A stretch of 62,000 bases of DNA from positions 1,467 to 63,466 of the forward strand of contig NW_019775358.1 in NCBI RefSeq assembly GCF_001039355.2. Direction: 5' to 3'. A model generated the notes under the pieces. The model was not told where the DNA came from. It saw only the letters and a program-made list of their open reading frames with translations, and made no database searches. Of this stretch, positions 1 to 12,093 are shown in pieces; the stretch's first letter is position 1; the number at the start of each line of letters is the position of its first letter. The position numbers and the translations under genes were made by a program. This DNA comes from Lingula anatina (Eukaryota > Brachiopoda > Lingulata > Lingulida > Lingulidae).

Positions 1-33
<33 letters not shown>
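1..33. repeat. Poly-C run at window start
   Basis: The first 33 bases are all C. No other homopolymer of this length is present except the A/T runs. It could be a real low-complexity tract or a contig-end artefact; the sequence does not decide. Confidence 0.9.
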
Positions 34-794
34 TTAAAAGCAAAATGTTATGTCTAGTCTTTTTGGCAGACAAGGTCAAAATCGCTAAACACTGAGAAAT
101 AACCTAACGACATCCAATGGTACAGGATGAACATTTATCTTAATCCAGACATACGAACAGAATGATCACATGGTTGGAAAGGTTTTGGAAACCTATGCCA
201 AAATACCAATCCTTTGGGACATCGCAAAAAATGACACGGGGCAATTTGGCTAAGGTTGGTTTGTTTCTTCATTTCCCCAATTCTCCAGCGGTTACTTGTT
301 TTTCTTGCGCAATAAGACTTATGCTGATTCCAAGCATTTAGTCAATCTTGATGGTCTTGCAGTTCTGTCTTGAAAATTAAATCACTATAATCTTCCCATG
401 TGAAAAACAATAACATACATCTAATCGAACGTCAATGATTGTGCACATCTTACCGAACCTGTCAAGATTTATTAGAAAAAATATAGGCACCATATTATAA
501 ATGCCACCTATTCCATTTTCATTACAATGGAAATCTGATTTATTACCAACTTTGTTTGAGGGACGTTAGTGCAATTGATCTAAATGGTATTTAGCTGACG
601 GTTATGCTTTGAATTTATATCAGAGGTTGAACTGGTAGACCAAAGGATAAGAACATGTGCAATGATGCCTATGAATTTATAGCCTACGTAAATAAGATTA
701 AACACCTTTTCTTATAAAGTTTCCTTGACTTTGGAGTTCAAGAAATCCAAGAGAGTGCAACATAATGACCAGTGGTACGGTTTATTCCCTGACT

Positions 795-946
795 CCGGTT
801 GTGACGAAACTGAGGGTCCGTGTAACAGAAAGTCCCCCCACCATTTAGATATAATGGTTAGGGTTAGCCTTATGGGCGGGGCTTACCTGTTCAAATGGAT
901 GGGAAGCGGACTCTTTACCATGGGACTCTCTGTCACGTTCCACCGG
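795..946 (+). mobile_element. MITE family 1, copy a (CCGG-ended, 152 bp)
   Basis: Begins CCGGTTGTGACGAAACTGAG and ends with an imperfect inverted counterpart, GTCACGTTCCACCGG. The inner GACTCTCTGT / ACAGAAAGTC segments also pair. The same unit recurs near 16.1, 30.6 and 38.5 kb in this window, so it is a dispersed non-autonomous element. No coding capacity. Superfamily not identified. Confidence 0.65.
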
Positions 947-2304
947 CATACACATCGTGATGTGAAGTCTCCAACCACTGAAGTCCCTCTCTGCCTGTGT
1001 TGCCCTTAGGGAAGCCTACAAGTATATGTGCCATCAGTGGCCTGCAGTGCCACCATACAGCAGAGATACGCTGAAAGGAAGTTTACAGTCATTTAGAACT
1101 GCACTTCTACCAAAATATATAAAAAAGACAAATGAATATATTAATAAAAATACTTTAAAGATTTAGGAATGTCATGTTAATAGAAATATGTAAACCAAAG
1201 TCTGGTTGCTTACAAATAGTCTCAGAATCTGTTCTATCCATGCTTACCAATTCAGAATGCATAATTGTCTCTAGCTCCCCCTTTCACTTCCCCTTAATAG
1301 TTATAATTGATACCCACCACTGTAGCGGAGATATGTTTTGCAATCTTGTAGTTAAAAAACACCACTCGACCATATTTTTCAAAAAGTATTGATGCTGAGA
1401 TATACAAGTGCTAGTACATGTAGGTTAACATTGTTTACCAAGGGCATTTTTTTCACAATACGCACTGCGTGGGACGTAAATCAATGACCACTCCCTTTTT
1501 TGATTAACTCTGGCATCGTCAACCTGTAGGTATAGCAGAATTTGTTTTCAACAGCATGCCGTTCTTTACCGGAAGCGGTGACGATGTTCTTATATTGATG
1601 AGGACACGCACTGTCAACGCTCTGCTTCTAAGTAAACAGGAAGTTCCAATACAACTTCGGTTATCGCTCTCGAATGGCCTTTTTTTCTGAGATTTATTTA
1701 CACGGTTCGGAGAGGTGTTTGAAACACAATGCTTATTGAGGATTAATTACAAACAGTGCTGTTTTTTTTACAATGGCTTCAATGTGCCCCGCTGATTAAT
1801 GCAGATGTATTCAGGACGACAACTTGCGTGAGCGAATTTTCTTAGAAATTACCACGCGGTCAGATCACTCCGGGTGATCTGTTTTGTATTTTCAACCCTT
1901 TAAAGGACCCGTGTGTTGATTTTTATTAATCTGCGTAGGTTTCACGTGTAAGCAGTAGATGCACATTTTTATATGTTTAACATGGAGCACACCGTCATGC
2001 TACATGTATGTACCTTGCTGCAAGAAGGACTAATAGGCATTTTGCAGCTAGATGACTAGATGAGAGAGCAAACATACATATATATATTACGAAATAAAAC
2101 CAGGTTTAAGCAGTCTATATGCTTATAGCCTAAGATTTTTAGGCCTTCTGTGAAACAGTGTGTGTGCCAGAAATAATTAATATATAATCCAGGTCTTAAC
2201 CATTTGGGCTTGCTTAACCTCTGGGGGTGGTGCATTCAAGTGGGTCCTATTATATACTTTAAGTTAATATACATCGCATCTTATATTGCGCCTTCTATTC
2301 AGCC

Positions 2305-2580
2305 CAGGGGCGGAACCAGGATTATTTGAAAAGGGGAGGGGGGGGGGGGGCGGAACGACAGACCTCGGACGCGAAGCCGACCATCGCCCCCTCGGTGTGG
2401 TGTTCGGGGCCTGCTCAAGGGCCCCGAAAATTTTTGGGTTTTCTTCAGAGCAAACAGTGTCCTTTGCGTCGGTTTAGAACTATGATTTAGCTAGTAAAAA
2501 TTTCTAGAGGAGAATATTGGTGTGATATAGTTTTCAGATAATTTTCAGGCCCCCCTGACCCCCCTCTAAATCCGCCACTG
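2305..2580. mobile_element. CAGGGGCGG-ended MITE (hAT-like termini)
   Basis: A 276 bp unit starts CAGGGGCGGAACCAGG and ends TAAATCCGCCACTG, giving imperfect inverted ends of the CAGTGGCGGATTTAG type that are widespread in invertebrate non-autonomous DNA transposons. It contains a G-run and C-rich stretches. No clear target-site duplication was found, so the hAT assignment is an inference from the termini only. Confidence 0.5.
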
Positions 2581-4704
2581 CAGCTTATAGCCCTTGATTA
2601 TGTTCACAAGCCTTATGAAAACTGCCCTTATAGAACCACCTTCGTGCTAGTACCAGTAAAAAACAAAAAAAAAAAAAAAAAAAAATTCGCCCCTCTCGCC
2701 ACGTGAGGTGGAAATATTATCCAGACTTAAGCCGACTAGTCAGTCTCTCGAGACCAGTACCTTAGCCTAATTGTAGCAGACGATGAGCAACGGACACTGC
2801 TAGAAAGTCACATTTATCCCACGCTTTACTTGTAAATCAAATTGCGAAGACATATTCTTCTGTAAATATCGAATATCCCTCTCATCGGGAAAACGATTAC
2901 ATAAAGTAAGAGGAATGATTTATAGATAGGGTCGTAGGTTCCAATTCACTCCAGACGTTCAACGCGTGACAAAGACTGTAAGACTGTTAGTCTTTATCTG
3001 TTTGTTTCGTTATTTTTGATATTTGAAAATAAAAAAGTATATATAGGATCCGGATCTCTAGATACGAGCTTAACGCAACCGACCTCATCTGATTAAATGG
3101 CGGTTCGCCTTAGGGAAATCTAGATGTTATTTGGTAATGAAGACATATCTTGTGACAGGTACGAGTTTTGTCAGCTGTATGGGGGTATGAAGCGTAAATA
3201 TATCAATTATTGAACGAAGACGGTGTATATTAGCATCGACTTATAATTTTTGAGTGTAAGAAATGTTTCTGAACATAAAAGACTTTGCACAATACAGTTA
3301 CAATACATTTACAGTACGCGTATGTAGGCCTACTATATAGCCTATAGCTCCAACATAGAGTGGTCTACTATCGGTTGGTGCACGTTGACCAGAACTATAT
3401 AATTATGTTTTTTCTAGGAAGGATGTTCACCAAAGTTCGCAGTTATTGAAGTATAAAACGTAAACATCTTTAGCTAAACTGTTACCGCCCGGTCGCAATC
3501 AACACACACGCATTTGCATAAGCACATTTACATAAACACATTTTTAGAACAAAAACAGCTTGAAAAGAAGCGGTGAGGTAGTGCCGCAAATCTAACACTC
3601 ACTATTCAAAACTGATTTGCTTTTTTCAGATTTGAGAAAACATGTTTTGTTATTGATTTTATGATACAATGTAGGATTTTTGGAACTCAAGTATTTTAAA
3701 TGTCACCGCCAAGAATTTGAGGGAACGTGGCAAGAATTGCCCACCACGCGCCTTTTTGGATTTTAGTATTAAACTCTGTCTGGGAGGATGAAATATTTAA
3801 GTGATGGCAATATATTTTGGCTGAGACTATCTTTACATTTATACCGGACGGAATTGACAGTTCCCTCGCCCCGTATAATGAGTATGGAGCCTCATCGAAA
3901 CATGGCCAGAATACATGTGTCAACAGAGTATCGTCAGAATCACAATGTCTGAAATACAAACTATTCTTCCTGGAAGTTGAAAGAAAGCGGCGTATTGGTA
4001 TAAAACTGTATTTGTTTTTTTTTATGGTCAGTGGACCAAAATCACCGTCTTTGACACAGTGTGTTCATTTGTTTGGAGATAAGCTCATTACATCCACCTG
4101 AAATAAGCTGTGGCGTTTTTTTTTCTTTTTTTCTTTCTTTTTCTTTTCTTTTTTTTTCTTTTTTTTTCTGACAAAATATTTCAAAAAAATCTATATTCTA
4201 CAGACGGGAATAATGGTGCGTTATTCTAAACCGTTAACACCAATTGCTACATCCGCTATGTAATTAACGTTAAATGCTAATTTTGTTAAATTTTCCTTTG
4301 CGACAGGAAATGGGGATATCCATTTATTTTCGAACACCCGACAAATGTCAAATCTTGAAAAAAAGCCCTTCTGAGGATGATCTTGGAGATTTTACGCAGC
4401 TCGGTGTCTTCGTAATTGACTATCGCAGAAATGAACCAAGCATAACTTAATTTCATTGCAGTTTTCCACGAGGAGCGCTAATAGTATTGGTTTTGAATGA
4501 GCGATGAGTGGGAATATGGGTATGCACGTAGGCCACTTTATCATTTAAAGACGTAAGGAAATAGTTATTACCTCGAATCGTAAAATGATTACAGCAGGAT
4601 TTCTTCCTAAGCTCTGTGGGATTGGAAGCGTATCTATCAAAAAATACTTCCCTTAAACTTTTCAATTTTTACACTTACTTGCGCTGTACATATACATGTA
4701 TACC

Positions 4705-5816
4705 TTAACCCCCCCCCCTTAACACTGGAAGGTGTCCTTTGTTCGTCTCCCCTACATAAAAAAGTGGCCAGGACGCTCAGTGGTTGCCAAAGAAATAGAT
4801 TCGTGTCTCTGTAAATGCGTCTGCATCCCTTGTACAGTATACGTCCTTTGAACAACCGAGTCTGAACTTTACCTGTTAATCTACATGCAACCTGTGCGTC
4901 CACTGAGCGACCTGCCTGTCTTCTCTCTCGTCCCTTGTGCATTAAGGCGTCCACTGCAATATTTGAACGACCACTGAGTATCCTCGTTGCGTTCTCCGTA
5001 CCTTCATCGGCGATCAGTGGCGACCATTCTACGATCTATCTGCTTCCTGCTAGACCGATGGGCGTCGATATATTCTGACACTTTTATATATTTTTCTATC
5101 AGTTTTAACCCGGCCATCCAATCAAGAACATCTCCAGAAAAGAAAATAATAAGGAATAAACTTTTTGAACTACAGTAATGCAAGTTCTGCATGGACTAAT
5201 AATAAACCAGATGATCATTGTTGACCTTCTAAGAAAGGTGGACTAGACAGGCGCCGAAGAGGGCTGACTGACACAACATAGAATATCTGAATTCATTTTC
5301 AACAGATAAATTCTGCAAAACCTGCGACAAGAATTGCATCTTGTAAAGAAGCAAATATTCGTTCTTTAATTATTGGTTCAGGAGTTTGAAAAAAAAAAAA
5401 AAAAAAAACAATTGGAGGCAGGTATGAGGCCACTAGTAACTGTTACTCTCAGATTTCCGGTCTCTGGTGAAAAATGCCAAAACACGGTCCCATTTGAGAT
5501 TAAAAAATAGTATTTTACGTGCCAACCAATGGTCAATCTTCGAACGTTCATTTTGCAACCAAAGCGATGCTTGTGCGTCCTCTCTGCGCCCTTTGAGCGA
5601 CCTTCCAGCGACCAATCTTCACCGCATTCTTTGTGCTACTGTTTTGAACATGCTCAAACTTTGCAGCGATCATGGCGTCCTCTGCAATGCTTGAACGTTC
5701 TGTGTGCGATGTTAGCAATCACCGTGCGTTCTTTGAGCGTCCATCGGCGACCTTGCCAGTTTCATGGTCGCATTAAGTACGCAGAAAGGACGCCGTCCAG
5801 TGTAAAGGGGGTTTGA
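4705..5816. mobile_element. 1.1 kb inverted-repeat element
   Basis: The left end (C-run, then CTTAACACTGGAAGGTGTCC) is the inverted counterpart of the right end (GGACGCCGTCCAGTGTAAAG, then a G-run). Internal sequence is rich in repeated GAGCGACC, GCGTCC and TTTGAACA words. A related stretch lies at about 17.75-18.06 kb. Short open frames inside are repeat by-products; no transposase is recognised. Confidence 0.5.
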
Positions 5817-6866
5817 TAAAGCTTTCTAACACTAAGTACTGTGACCTGCCCTAGTGTATGTTTCTCTAAGACTGAGCACTATTCACTGGTGTCTCAGTAA
5901 TTGTGATTAGCAATTTGTTATAACATATAACAGCGTATAACAAAAAAAGACTACACAGATGAATCTCCATCAAAATATTGAGCTCTTGTTCAATTGCTTG
6001 ATCGGTTAAAATCCTTAATGTCCAAAGAACGCAATTCAATCGTGGGCACATGTATATTGTTTTTTTCAAATGCTCTTTTTTCTCTTACATGTAGTTGTAA
6101 ATCATCCCGTTCTCAACTAACGCAGTTTGAAAACATGTCACACTCCGTGTACCATTCTGCTGATTTTTTTAATTAAAAAAATCTGCTGATAGCTATTTTT
6201 TTATATCATGATTTTTTCAGGGATAAAGATAAGTACAAAGCAGAAAGATTTCCATACATTCTACAACACAAAAGTGTATTTGCTATGCATTCCAGCTTTA
6301 TATAATGTACAACGTTCAATGTAAAAGAACTCTGATCTATGCCCCGTATTTGCAAAACGAGTTGACATCAGACACCTCAATGGAAGTCGGTTTACACTGC
6401 ATGACTTTTAAAGAAAGAAAGCATTTATAGTTAAGGGATCGTTTCTTTAAAAAGCGTCTAGGGGTTACTGGCTAAGGTTTGGCAATATGAGAACACCAAA
6501 AGGTTATTTTAAATGGAGACCTGGTGATATAATGCAAAGGGAACCGAAAAAGAAAAAAACAACAACATCTATCTCGTGACAAACAAAGCGTAAAAAATCC
6601 AGAAAAAAAGACACATGTACACCATAACAACTTTGCTATGTTTAATCATCTATGTTTTCTCTGATAAATTAAACATGGCAAAACGGGTTGATATGAATTG
6701 TTCTTGCAGTTTTCTTCTAACCTAGGACGAAATATTTGAAAATGGTGTCCTAGTTCTAACACAATGAACAACCTTTCAAAATATTTATACAAGCGGTGAA
6801 CAAAAAATATCACTCAACCGACAACAAAGCACGGCGTTTACTATTCTTGTCACGTTCCATTCCTGG

Positions 6867-6875
6867 TATATAAAA
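6867..6875 (+). promoter_or_regulatory. TATA box of SCP1
   Basis: TATATAAAA lies 101 bp upstream of the SCP1 ATG at 6976, which leaves room for a short 5' UTR of about 70-80 nt if transcription starts some 30 bp downstream. Inferred from motif and spacing only. Confidence 0.5.
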
Positions 6876-6975
6876 TTATAGCACACATTGTTACGAAAGA
6901 GTCAGAGATATTGAATCGAAGAACACACTGTTACAGCACTTCATTTCGAAAGAGTCAGTGTTGTCTTCTGCAACA

Positions 6976-8973
6976 ATGTTGAATACGACAAAAAACTTTC
7001 GACGAGGCCTAGCATTAGCTATGAATATGCAATCTAATCGGCGTTTGGGAAGATTCATCAAACCTTCTCAAGAATTGTGGAAAGAGACAAACTTGTCCAT
7101 TTGTAATGGACGTGGAAGAATAATTCCCTTTGCCCAGTTAAGCCAAGAGGTGTCGAAACAGCCACTGCGTTTGAAAAAGGTTAGTTAAATCAGTTATGAC
7201 CGCCATTTGATGGGGAATTTGAATGTCATGCTCTGTACGTTAACATATATGTTCATGATTCAACTTATAGTTAAGGCTAATAACCCCACGTAAAATGCCA
7301 ACAAAACCACTGTTAAGTTAGTAAGCAATGACAGTCATTCAAACAGAGGATATTTTTACAATTTAATTGGCTGAAAAGTGAAACACAATGTGATGGAAAT
7401 AAGAAACCTGACACAACTCTGCCAAATGTTAGGCTTATCGCACCGTTACTGGGGCATTGGTTGAAATATAAATGGCATAAACACTTCTTGCAAGCTTTCA
7501 GCAAACTTTTAATGCTCTTGCTTTGCAGAAGATATGGAACAGGATTTCTTCTTGCAACAATATATGCAAACAGTTCCCTGTTTTGTTTGCAGCAAGTTTG
7601 AAGTAAACTTTTCGTTTTGGTAAGAGTATACTAGTATATTACACGAGGGATATGGTAACTTTCACTAAGAGTGAGCTCCTGTTCCTAAATGCCAAACACT
7701 ATAGTTTGTAATTTATTTTTAAGTTCTTTTATGTTTTTTTAACAATGCCATCTCAGCGTTTTTTACTGCTTAGGCGTGTGATTTTAATGAGTTCCGGGAC
7801 ATATCCCCTAGTCTTAGAGTCACATTCATAGTGTTAGAAGTTTATAAATATAATTCTTTGTGAAAGTTGCTAAGATAATTAATGTATTTTTTTTTAAAGG
7901 GTCACTTGTGTACTTTACATGCATATTAGTTCCAACAAAGGAATACCAAATACAGTATACAAATATATTATATGTCTATATATATATCGTGCACTGGATT
8001 GATTTAATTTATTAGTAAAAAAATAACAGAAATGTTCAAAATAATTTATTTCAGATGCCAACGGATTACCCATTGTTGACTGGTTCAGATCATTGGAAAA
8101 GGAAGGCTCGAACGATTTTCAAGGCCGTTGATACCAAAGGTCAGGGATACATCACTAAAGAGTCCATGGAGCTCACTGCTAAGCGTGCTGCCCAGTACTT
8201 GGAATTGAATGGTAGGCATCGGTTTAATGAAATTAAACAGATAATATAACTGAATTTAAAAAAGCGGCTTAGTATCAATGGCTTTGATAATTTACCTGTT
8301 AGCGTAGGATCTTATTTCAAATTCAGATTTAAAACTTTTGTGAAAAACAAATTGTGATTTTTCTGCACACATCACACACACACACACACGCACAAGCACA
8401 TGTCCACATACACACGTCCTCACACGCGCCAACCTGAAACCATAATATTTCCTCAAACTTATAACAGACAAAATACTGGTCAACAGAGTTGTTTAAGGTT
8501 GCTGTGTCGTTCATGCGTCTTCCTAACTTTTTTCCTTGAGTGTATTTCTACATATATTTCCAGATGAACAAACGGAGTATTATGTGAATCTTCGACTCGA
8601 CATTTGGAGAAGTGTCATAAATAGAGGTTCAGATGACGACAATGCCCAAATTTCGGAGGAAGAATTTCTTAAGAATCATATGCTCATGTTTAACGACAGC
8701 AAAAATCGAGCACATTTAGCCGATTCCTTTGTCATTGAGTTCATTGCCATAGATGCCGATGGCGACGGATATATTTCGCCCAGAGAGCACGCCGCTTATT
8801 TCTACGGGATTGGTATTCCCACGGAGTACTCTAGGCGTATATTTGATATCATGGACACAAATAAAGATGGCCTCATCTCCAAGGAAGAGTTCACGCAGGC
8901 TCAAATGGAATTTTGGCTTGGCGAAGAGGAAAACAATATTTATAATGAATTTCACGGTCCTCTTGTTGATTGA
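6976..8973 (+). CDS. SCP1: sarcoplasmic calcium-binding protein-like, basic leader, EF1 impaired
   Basis: Exons 6976-7179, 8055-8211 and 8564-8973 (phase 0 then phase 1; donors GTTAGT and GTAGGC, acceptors TTTCAG and TTCCAG) give 256 residues. Residues 1-68 are a leader rich in Arg/Lys with no Asp/Glu before about residue 33. EF1 loop (about 94-105) reads D-T-K-G-Q-G-Y-I-T-K-E-S: positions 3, 5 and 12 lack the usual acidic ligands, so this site probably does not bind. EF2 is degenerate, as usual for SCPs. EF3 (184-195) and EF4 (218-229) are canonical with Glu at position 12. The C-terminus YNEFHGPLVD matches the family ending. SCPs buffer Ca2+/Mg2+ in invertebrate muscle and neurons. Exon 2 itself starts with ATG directly after the acceptor, so a 188-residue leaderless form is possible. 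Sister of SCP2. The start at 6976 is the first ATG after the TATA box. Confidence 0.9.
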
Positions 8974-9703
8974 ATGCAACATACCCCAGTATAATTCACT
9001 TAACTAGTATTTGGTTAGTGAAATAAGGATGGCATAACACGGTTAATAGCGCGGCTGTAAAAAATGAGACAAAATGCTAATCATCAATAATATCGTAAAA
9101 ACGCGAATCTTATATTGTGACACAGGTGCTTTCCTAGTATATTAACAGAGTGATCCAGAGAAGTGCAAAAAAAAAAAATTATATTGTGGCGAAGCACAAA
9201 ATAATAACGAGGGACTCATCATATTCTGCTTTACTAGAATATAGTTGAACAATGGGGTTGGTGATGAAATTACTCTCATTAAAAAAATCATTGTCAGGTG
9301 CTGGTGTGATTTGCATTGCCTCCTTGATCAACCGTGGACATATTGCAGGGCATAGTAATTATACGCCTTTATAGGATTTTGCTTACTGATAAGTAACGTA
9401 AAGACACCATTTATTTTCCTGGTGAACAATTGTGAAGGGGTGAAGCAGTAGGGTTTGAGAAAGGGATGACGTTAAGCGGCGGGTTTGTCCGGGGGCTTTC
9501 TTATATCCTGCTGCTGTATCATACAAAATGAGACGGAAATAAATAAACGTAATTAATAACTCCCATTTTAGAATTTTACCACCGGCTGTCATTTACAGTC
9601 AGCCTATTGATGTATTTTGAAGGGGCGAGTTTTCTTGAAAGACCACGAGCCCAGATTTTAACAATTTAACCTAATTTTTTTAGGCCAATAACTTTATTAA
9701 GAC

Positions 9704-9704
<1 letters not shown>
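8974..9704. other. SCP1 3' flank, no gene seen
   Basis: AT-rich DNA after the SCP1 stop. No exon, RNA gene or recognisable mobile element was found; open frames here lack supporting features. Confidence 0.5.
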
Positions 9705-9762
<58 letters not shown>

Positions 9763-9763
9763 A

Positions 9764-9801
<38 letters not shown>
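9705..9801. repeat. Compound microsatellite (CT)n-(TA)n-(ATA)n
   Basis: A CT run passes into TA and then into an ATA/TAA run, ending about 30 bp before the Harbinger-type element. Confidence 0.95.
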
Positions 9802-9802
<1 letters not shown>

Positions 9803-10099
9803 CTTGATTTAAAGAGGGTTAAACATATGCGGCCGATTTCATAAAGGAGGTTTAAAGTTAAACCTGGTCTAAAGTGAGTTTACACCAGGTTTAGGGATTG
9901 TCTGCATTTCATAAAGGAGGTTTTAGTATTGGACCAGTGGTCTAGTAAAACCTGGCTTAACATCATTCTAAACCTGGTCTAGACAGGTTTGTGTTTCATA
10001 ATTGAGGTCTAAGTTTTTGGTACCCGGATAATGGACTCAGACCAAGTCTAAAAATAAACCTGGTCAGACCCAGGTTTAACTCTGTAGCTTGGAAATAAG

Positions 10100-10380
10100 A
10101 TGGCTGACGTAGACTTGCGTGATATTCGAGCACTTAACAATTTCGACGCAAGAAGACGCCCCGAGCGTCGCCGACGCATTTTTCGAGCAAGGGTTAATTA
10201 TTTTGATTTCTATGATGAACAGGATTTCAAAATCAGGTTCAGAATTTCTAAAGAAATAGCACGTTAGGTCATAGATCTGACAGAGGATCGATGAGCACCC
10301 TATACAATGAGAAATCGCAGCATTTCACCGGAGCTTGCTCACATCCCGGTCCATCGAGCAGTGCGTCGTACAGATTATGC
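10100..10380 (+). pseudogene. Harbinger transposase, N-terminal fragment
   Basis: ATG at 10100 opens a 55-codon frame ending TAG at 10265-10267. It has an Arg-rich stretch (about residues 18-30) followed by a motif of the F-x-x-R-F-R-I-S-K-E type found before the first helix of PIF/Harbinger nucleases. After the stop the similarity resumes in another frame near 10307 with MRNRSISPEL, equivalent to the conserved R-N-R-S segment of these transposases. The DDE catalytic region is missing, so this is a deleted, non-functional copy. Too short to appear as a long open frame. Confidence 0.6.
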
Positions 10381-10483
10381 GGAGGGCTATCCACAGCATC
10401 ATCTCCAATCACATCTATCACTTCTTGATTTTCTTGACTTAATTCAACCTCTTTTGGCCCCCTCCAGTCTTTTTTGCAGCTTT

Positions 10484-10822
10484 TTAAACATTTGCAAATT
10501 CTTTCTTAGCTTTTATTTTCGCTCGTTTCCTGAAGTCTTTCACCTGCCTTTCAGTTCTTTTCCCGGCTTTTGGAAAATGTGCTGCCAATCTTGTTATAAT
10601 TTCTTTCCACGCCTCATTTTTTCTCTGACTTGATGTGACATCATTTTTCTTTGATTCAGTGATGTTGGACTTCTCCTTTATTAGTTCTGAGATGTATCCC
10701 TTCTCTTCAGCAGAAAAATTCTCCGCTCTCTTTCGGCTCTTTTTCACGTGCTCTTTACTTCTAAAGTTTTTTTTCTCATATGAGCTACACAGCTTATCTG
10801 CTTCAACGCTAGTGTGTGTCAT
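10484..10822 (-). CDS. Myb/SANT-like DNA-binding protein of Harbinger element
   Basis: An uninterrupted 112-residue frame on the minus strand. Residues about 35-110 fit the Myb/SANT-like domain of Harbinger companion proteins: F-S-A-E-E-K start, a middle K-K-N-D-V segment, N-E-A-W-K-E-I, then T-E-R-Q-V-K-D-F-R-K-R near the end. In autonomous elements this protein helps import the transposase and recognise the element ends. It lies convergent to the transposase fragment and inside the inverted repeats. The frame is open but may be truncated at its C-terminus, and with no intact transposase beside it there is no evidence it is still selected. Confidence 0.6.
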   Translation of the reverse strand: MTHTSVEADKLCSSYEKKNFRSKEHVKKSRKRAENFSAEEKGYISELIKEKSNITESKKNDVTSSQRKNEAWKEIITRLAAHFPKAGKRTERQVKDFRKRAKIKAKKEFANV

Positions 10823-12093
10823 CTATTCATTTACGCCTACCTGATTGACATAGTTCAGTGATTTCTTTGTCTATGTAATCCTGTAACATTCAACAGGATG
10901 TCAAGGACAAGTTAAAACTGGTTTAGCTAAACCTGGTTTTCTGGCTTTCCTACACTGTTAGTGAAATGCAATTTAGGTCTTGAGTTAGACCAGGTTTTGC
11001 TAGACTAGGTTTTAGCCTTAAACTAGGTTTAGTTAAACCTCCTTTATGAAATCGGCCGATGAAGTCCAGACACTTATCTTACACATGGCCTTCTGGGTGG
11101 TTAAAATAAAATATTGTGTTAATGAATAAAAGATGAATGAAATGAAATGAGTCAGAATAACAATAGTAATAAGAATAAAACAGACTGCTTTATGTTAGTA
11201 CGAACCTTAAAGCTTCATGACTTAATAATTGAATACATAATATTTAATATTGGTTTATTAAAAACAATCTTTGAAAAGTCTTCTCAGTTTTTAATTTCAG
11301 AGTTAGGGCAGTTCCATATTTTAATCGAAGTCCATATTGGGCCTTTAGTTAGTATGTCTTTATGTACTTACTAGATTGATAAACAACATGTTAAATGAGA
11401 CTTTTTAGGATAAAGGCTTCTGGGCTATGTCCCGAAAGATAATCCAAAATTCACGAAGCTAGCTGAAACGAGACACCTTAATAAGACTATGTTTACAATG
11501 TACGCATTATTGAAAAAGACCACACCAGTCGTTGCCGGGTGAACAGCTTCTTAAAGCATTTGGCAGTGAAGCACCGGGGGTTACATTTAACAAAGCATTA
11601 TGTCCCATGGGTAACTTGTATTTTGGTCAAGGCTCATTACATCTTCCATGAAACAACGCACAGGTGGGAAAAAAGAAGAAAGAACATCAATTTTAAAATT
11701 TCTACTGGCAGCTACATTGTAGCTCATCAGTAGAGTGAGTCATTGGACAAGCACGTGCACCGTTCATGAATTCCCACATTTAAAAATGCATTTCTTTTCG
11801 TGTGTACATATACTTTGGATAATTTAAAAAGGTATATTTTCACCTGTAAACAGTTTAATATGCAAAAGGTAATTTGCTCGGATCCACGACTGGACCGCAA
11901 ACCCTCTGCACCAAAGTGTTTCCTCTTGTAGTAGTCACAAGCAATTTTTAGAAATTGTTATAACAAAAAACACATTGAGCATTCTAAAAGTCGAACCAGG
12001 TGTAGCTGTGTCTAAGTCAGCGAAGTTACCACGGAGTCAAGATGCTTCGATAGAGGGCTTCAGACACTGAAACCCAGGTCCGCATTCTAGAAG

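Larger units (their letters stand above)
34..6860. other. Gene-poor 5' flank
   Basis: No convincing coding exon was found in this stretch; open frames are short, lack family motifs and lack paired splice sites. It holds a small terminal-inverted-repeat element near 0.8 kb, a CAGGGGCGG-ended element near 2.3 kb, an A-tract near 2.66 kb, pyrimidine tracts near 4.12-4.17 kb, an A-tract near 5.39 kb and a 1.1 kb inverted-repeat element at 4.7-5.8 kb. The remainder is AT-rich DNA in which I see nothing further. Confidence 0.6.
9831..11057. mobile_element. Internally deleted PIF/Harbinger transposon
   Basis: Terminal inverted repeats GGCCGATTTCATAAAGGAGG at the left and its reverse complement at the right bound 1227 bp. 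Both subterminal regions are packed with variants of AAACCTGGTCTAAA in both orientations, a common transposase-binding arrangement. Inside are two convergent coding remnants: an N-terminal Harbinger transposase fragment (+) and a Myb/SANT-like protein (-), the two-gene layout of autonomous Harbinger elements, but with the catalytic part of the transposase absent. No clear 3 bp target duplication was seen. Confidence 0.8.

Noticed and set aside
2286-2477. Glycine-rich open frame near 2.3 kb
   Set aside because: Translation of the G-run inside the CAGGGGCGG-ended MITE.
4637-5816. Several 60-105 codon frames in both directions
   Set aside because: All lie in or at the edge of the inverted-repeat element and overlap each other; no domain is visible.
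6976-7179. Leader exon as a secretory signal peptide
   Set aside because: There is no uninterrupted hydrophobic core; hydrophobic residues alternate with Arg/Lys and polar residues, which fits an amphipathic presequence better. Not excluded without prediction software.
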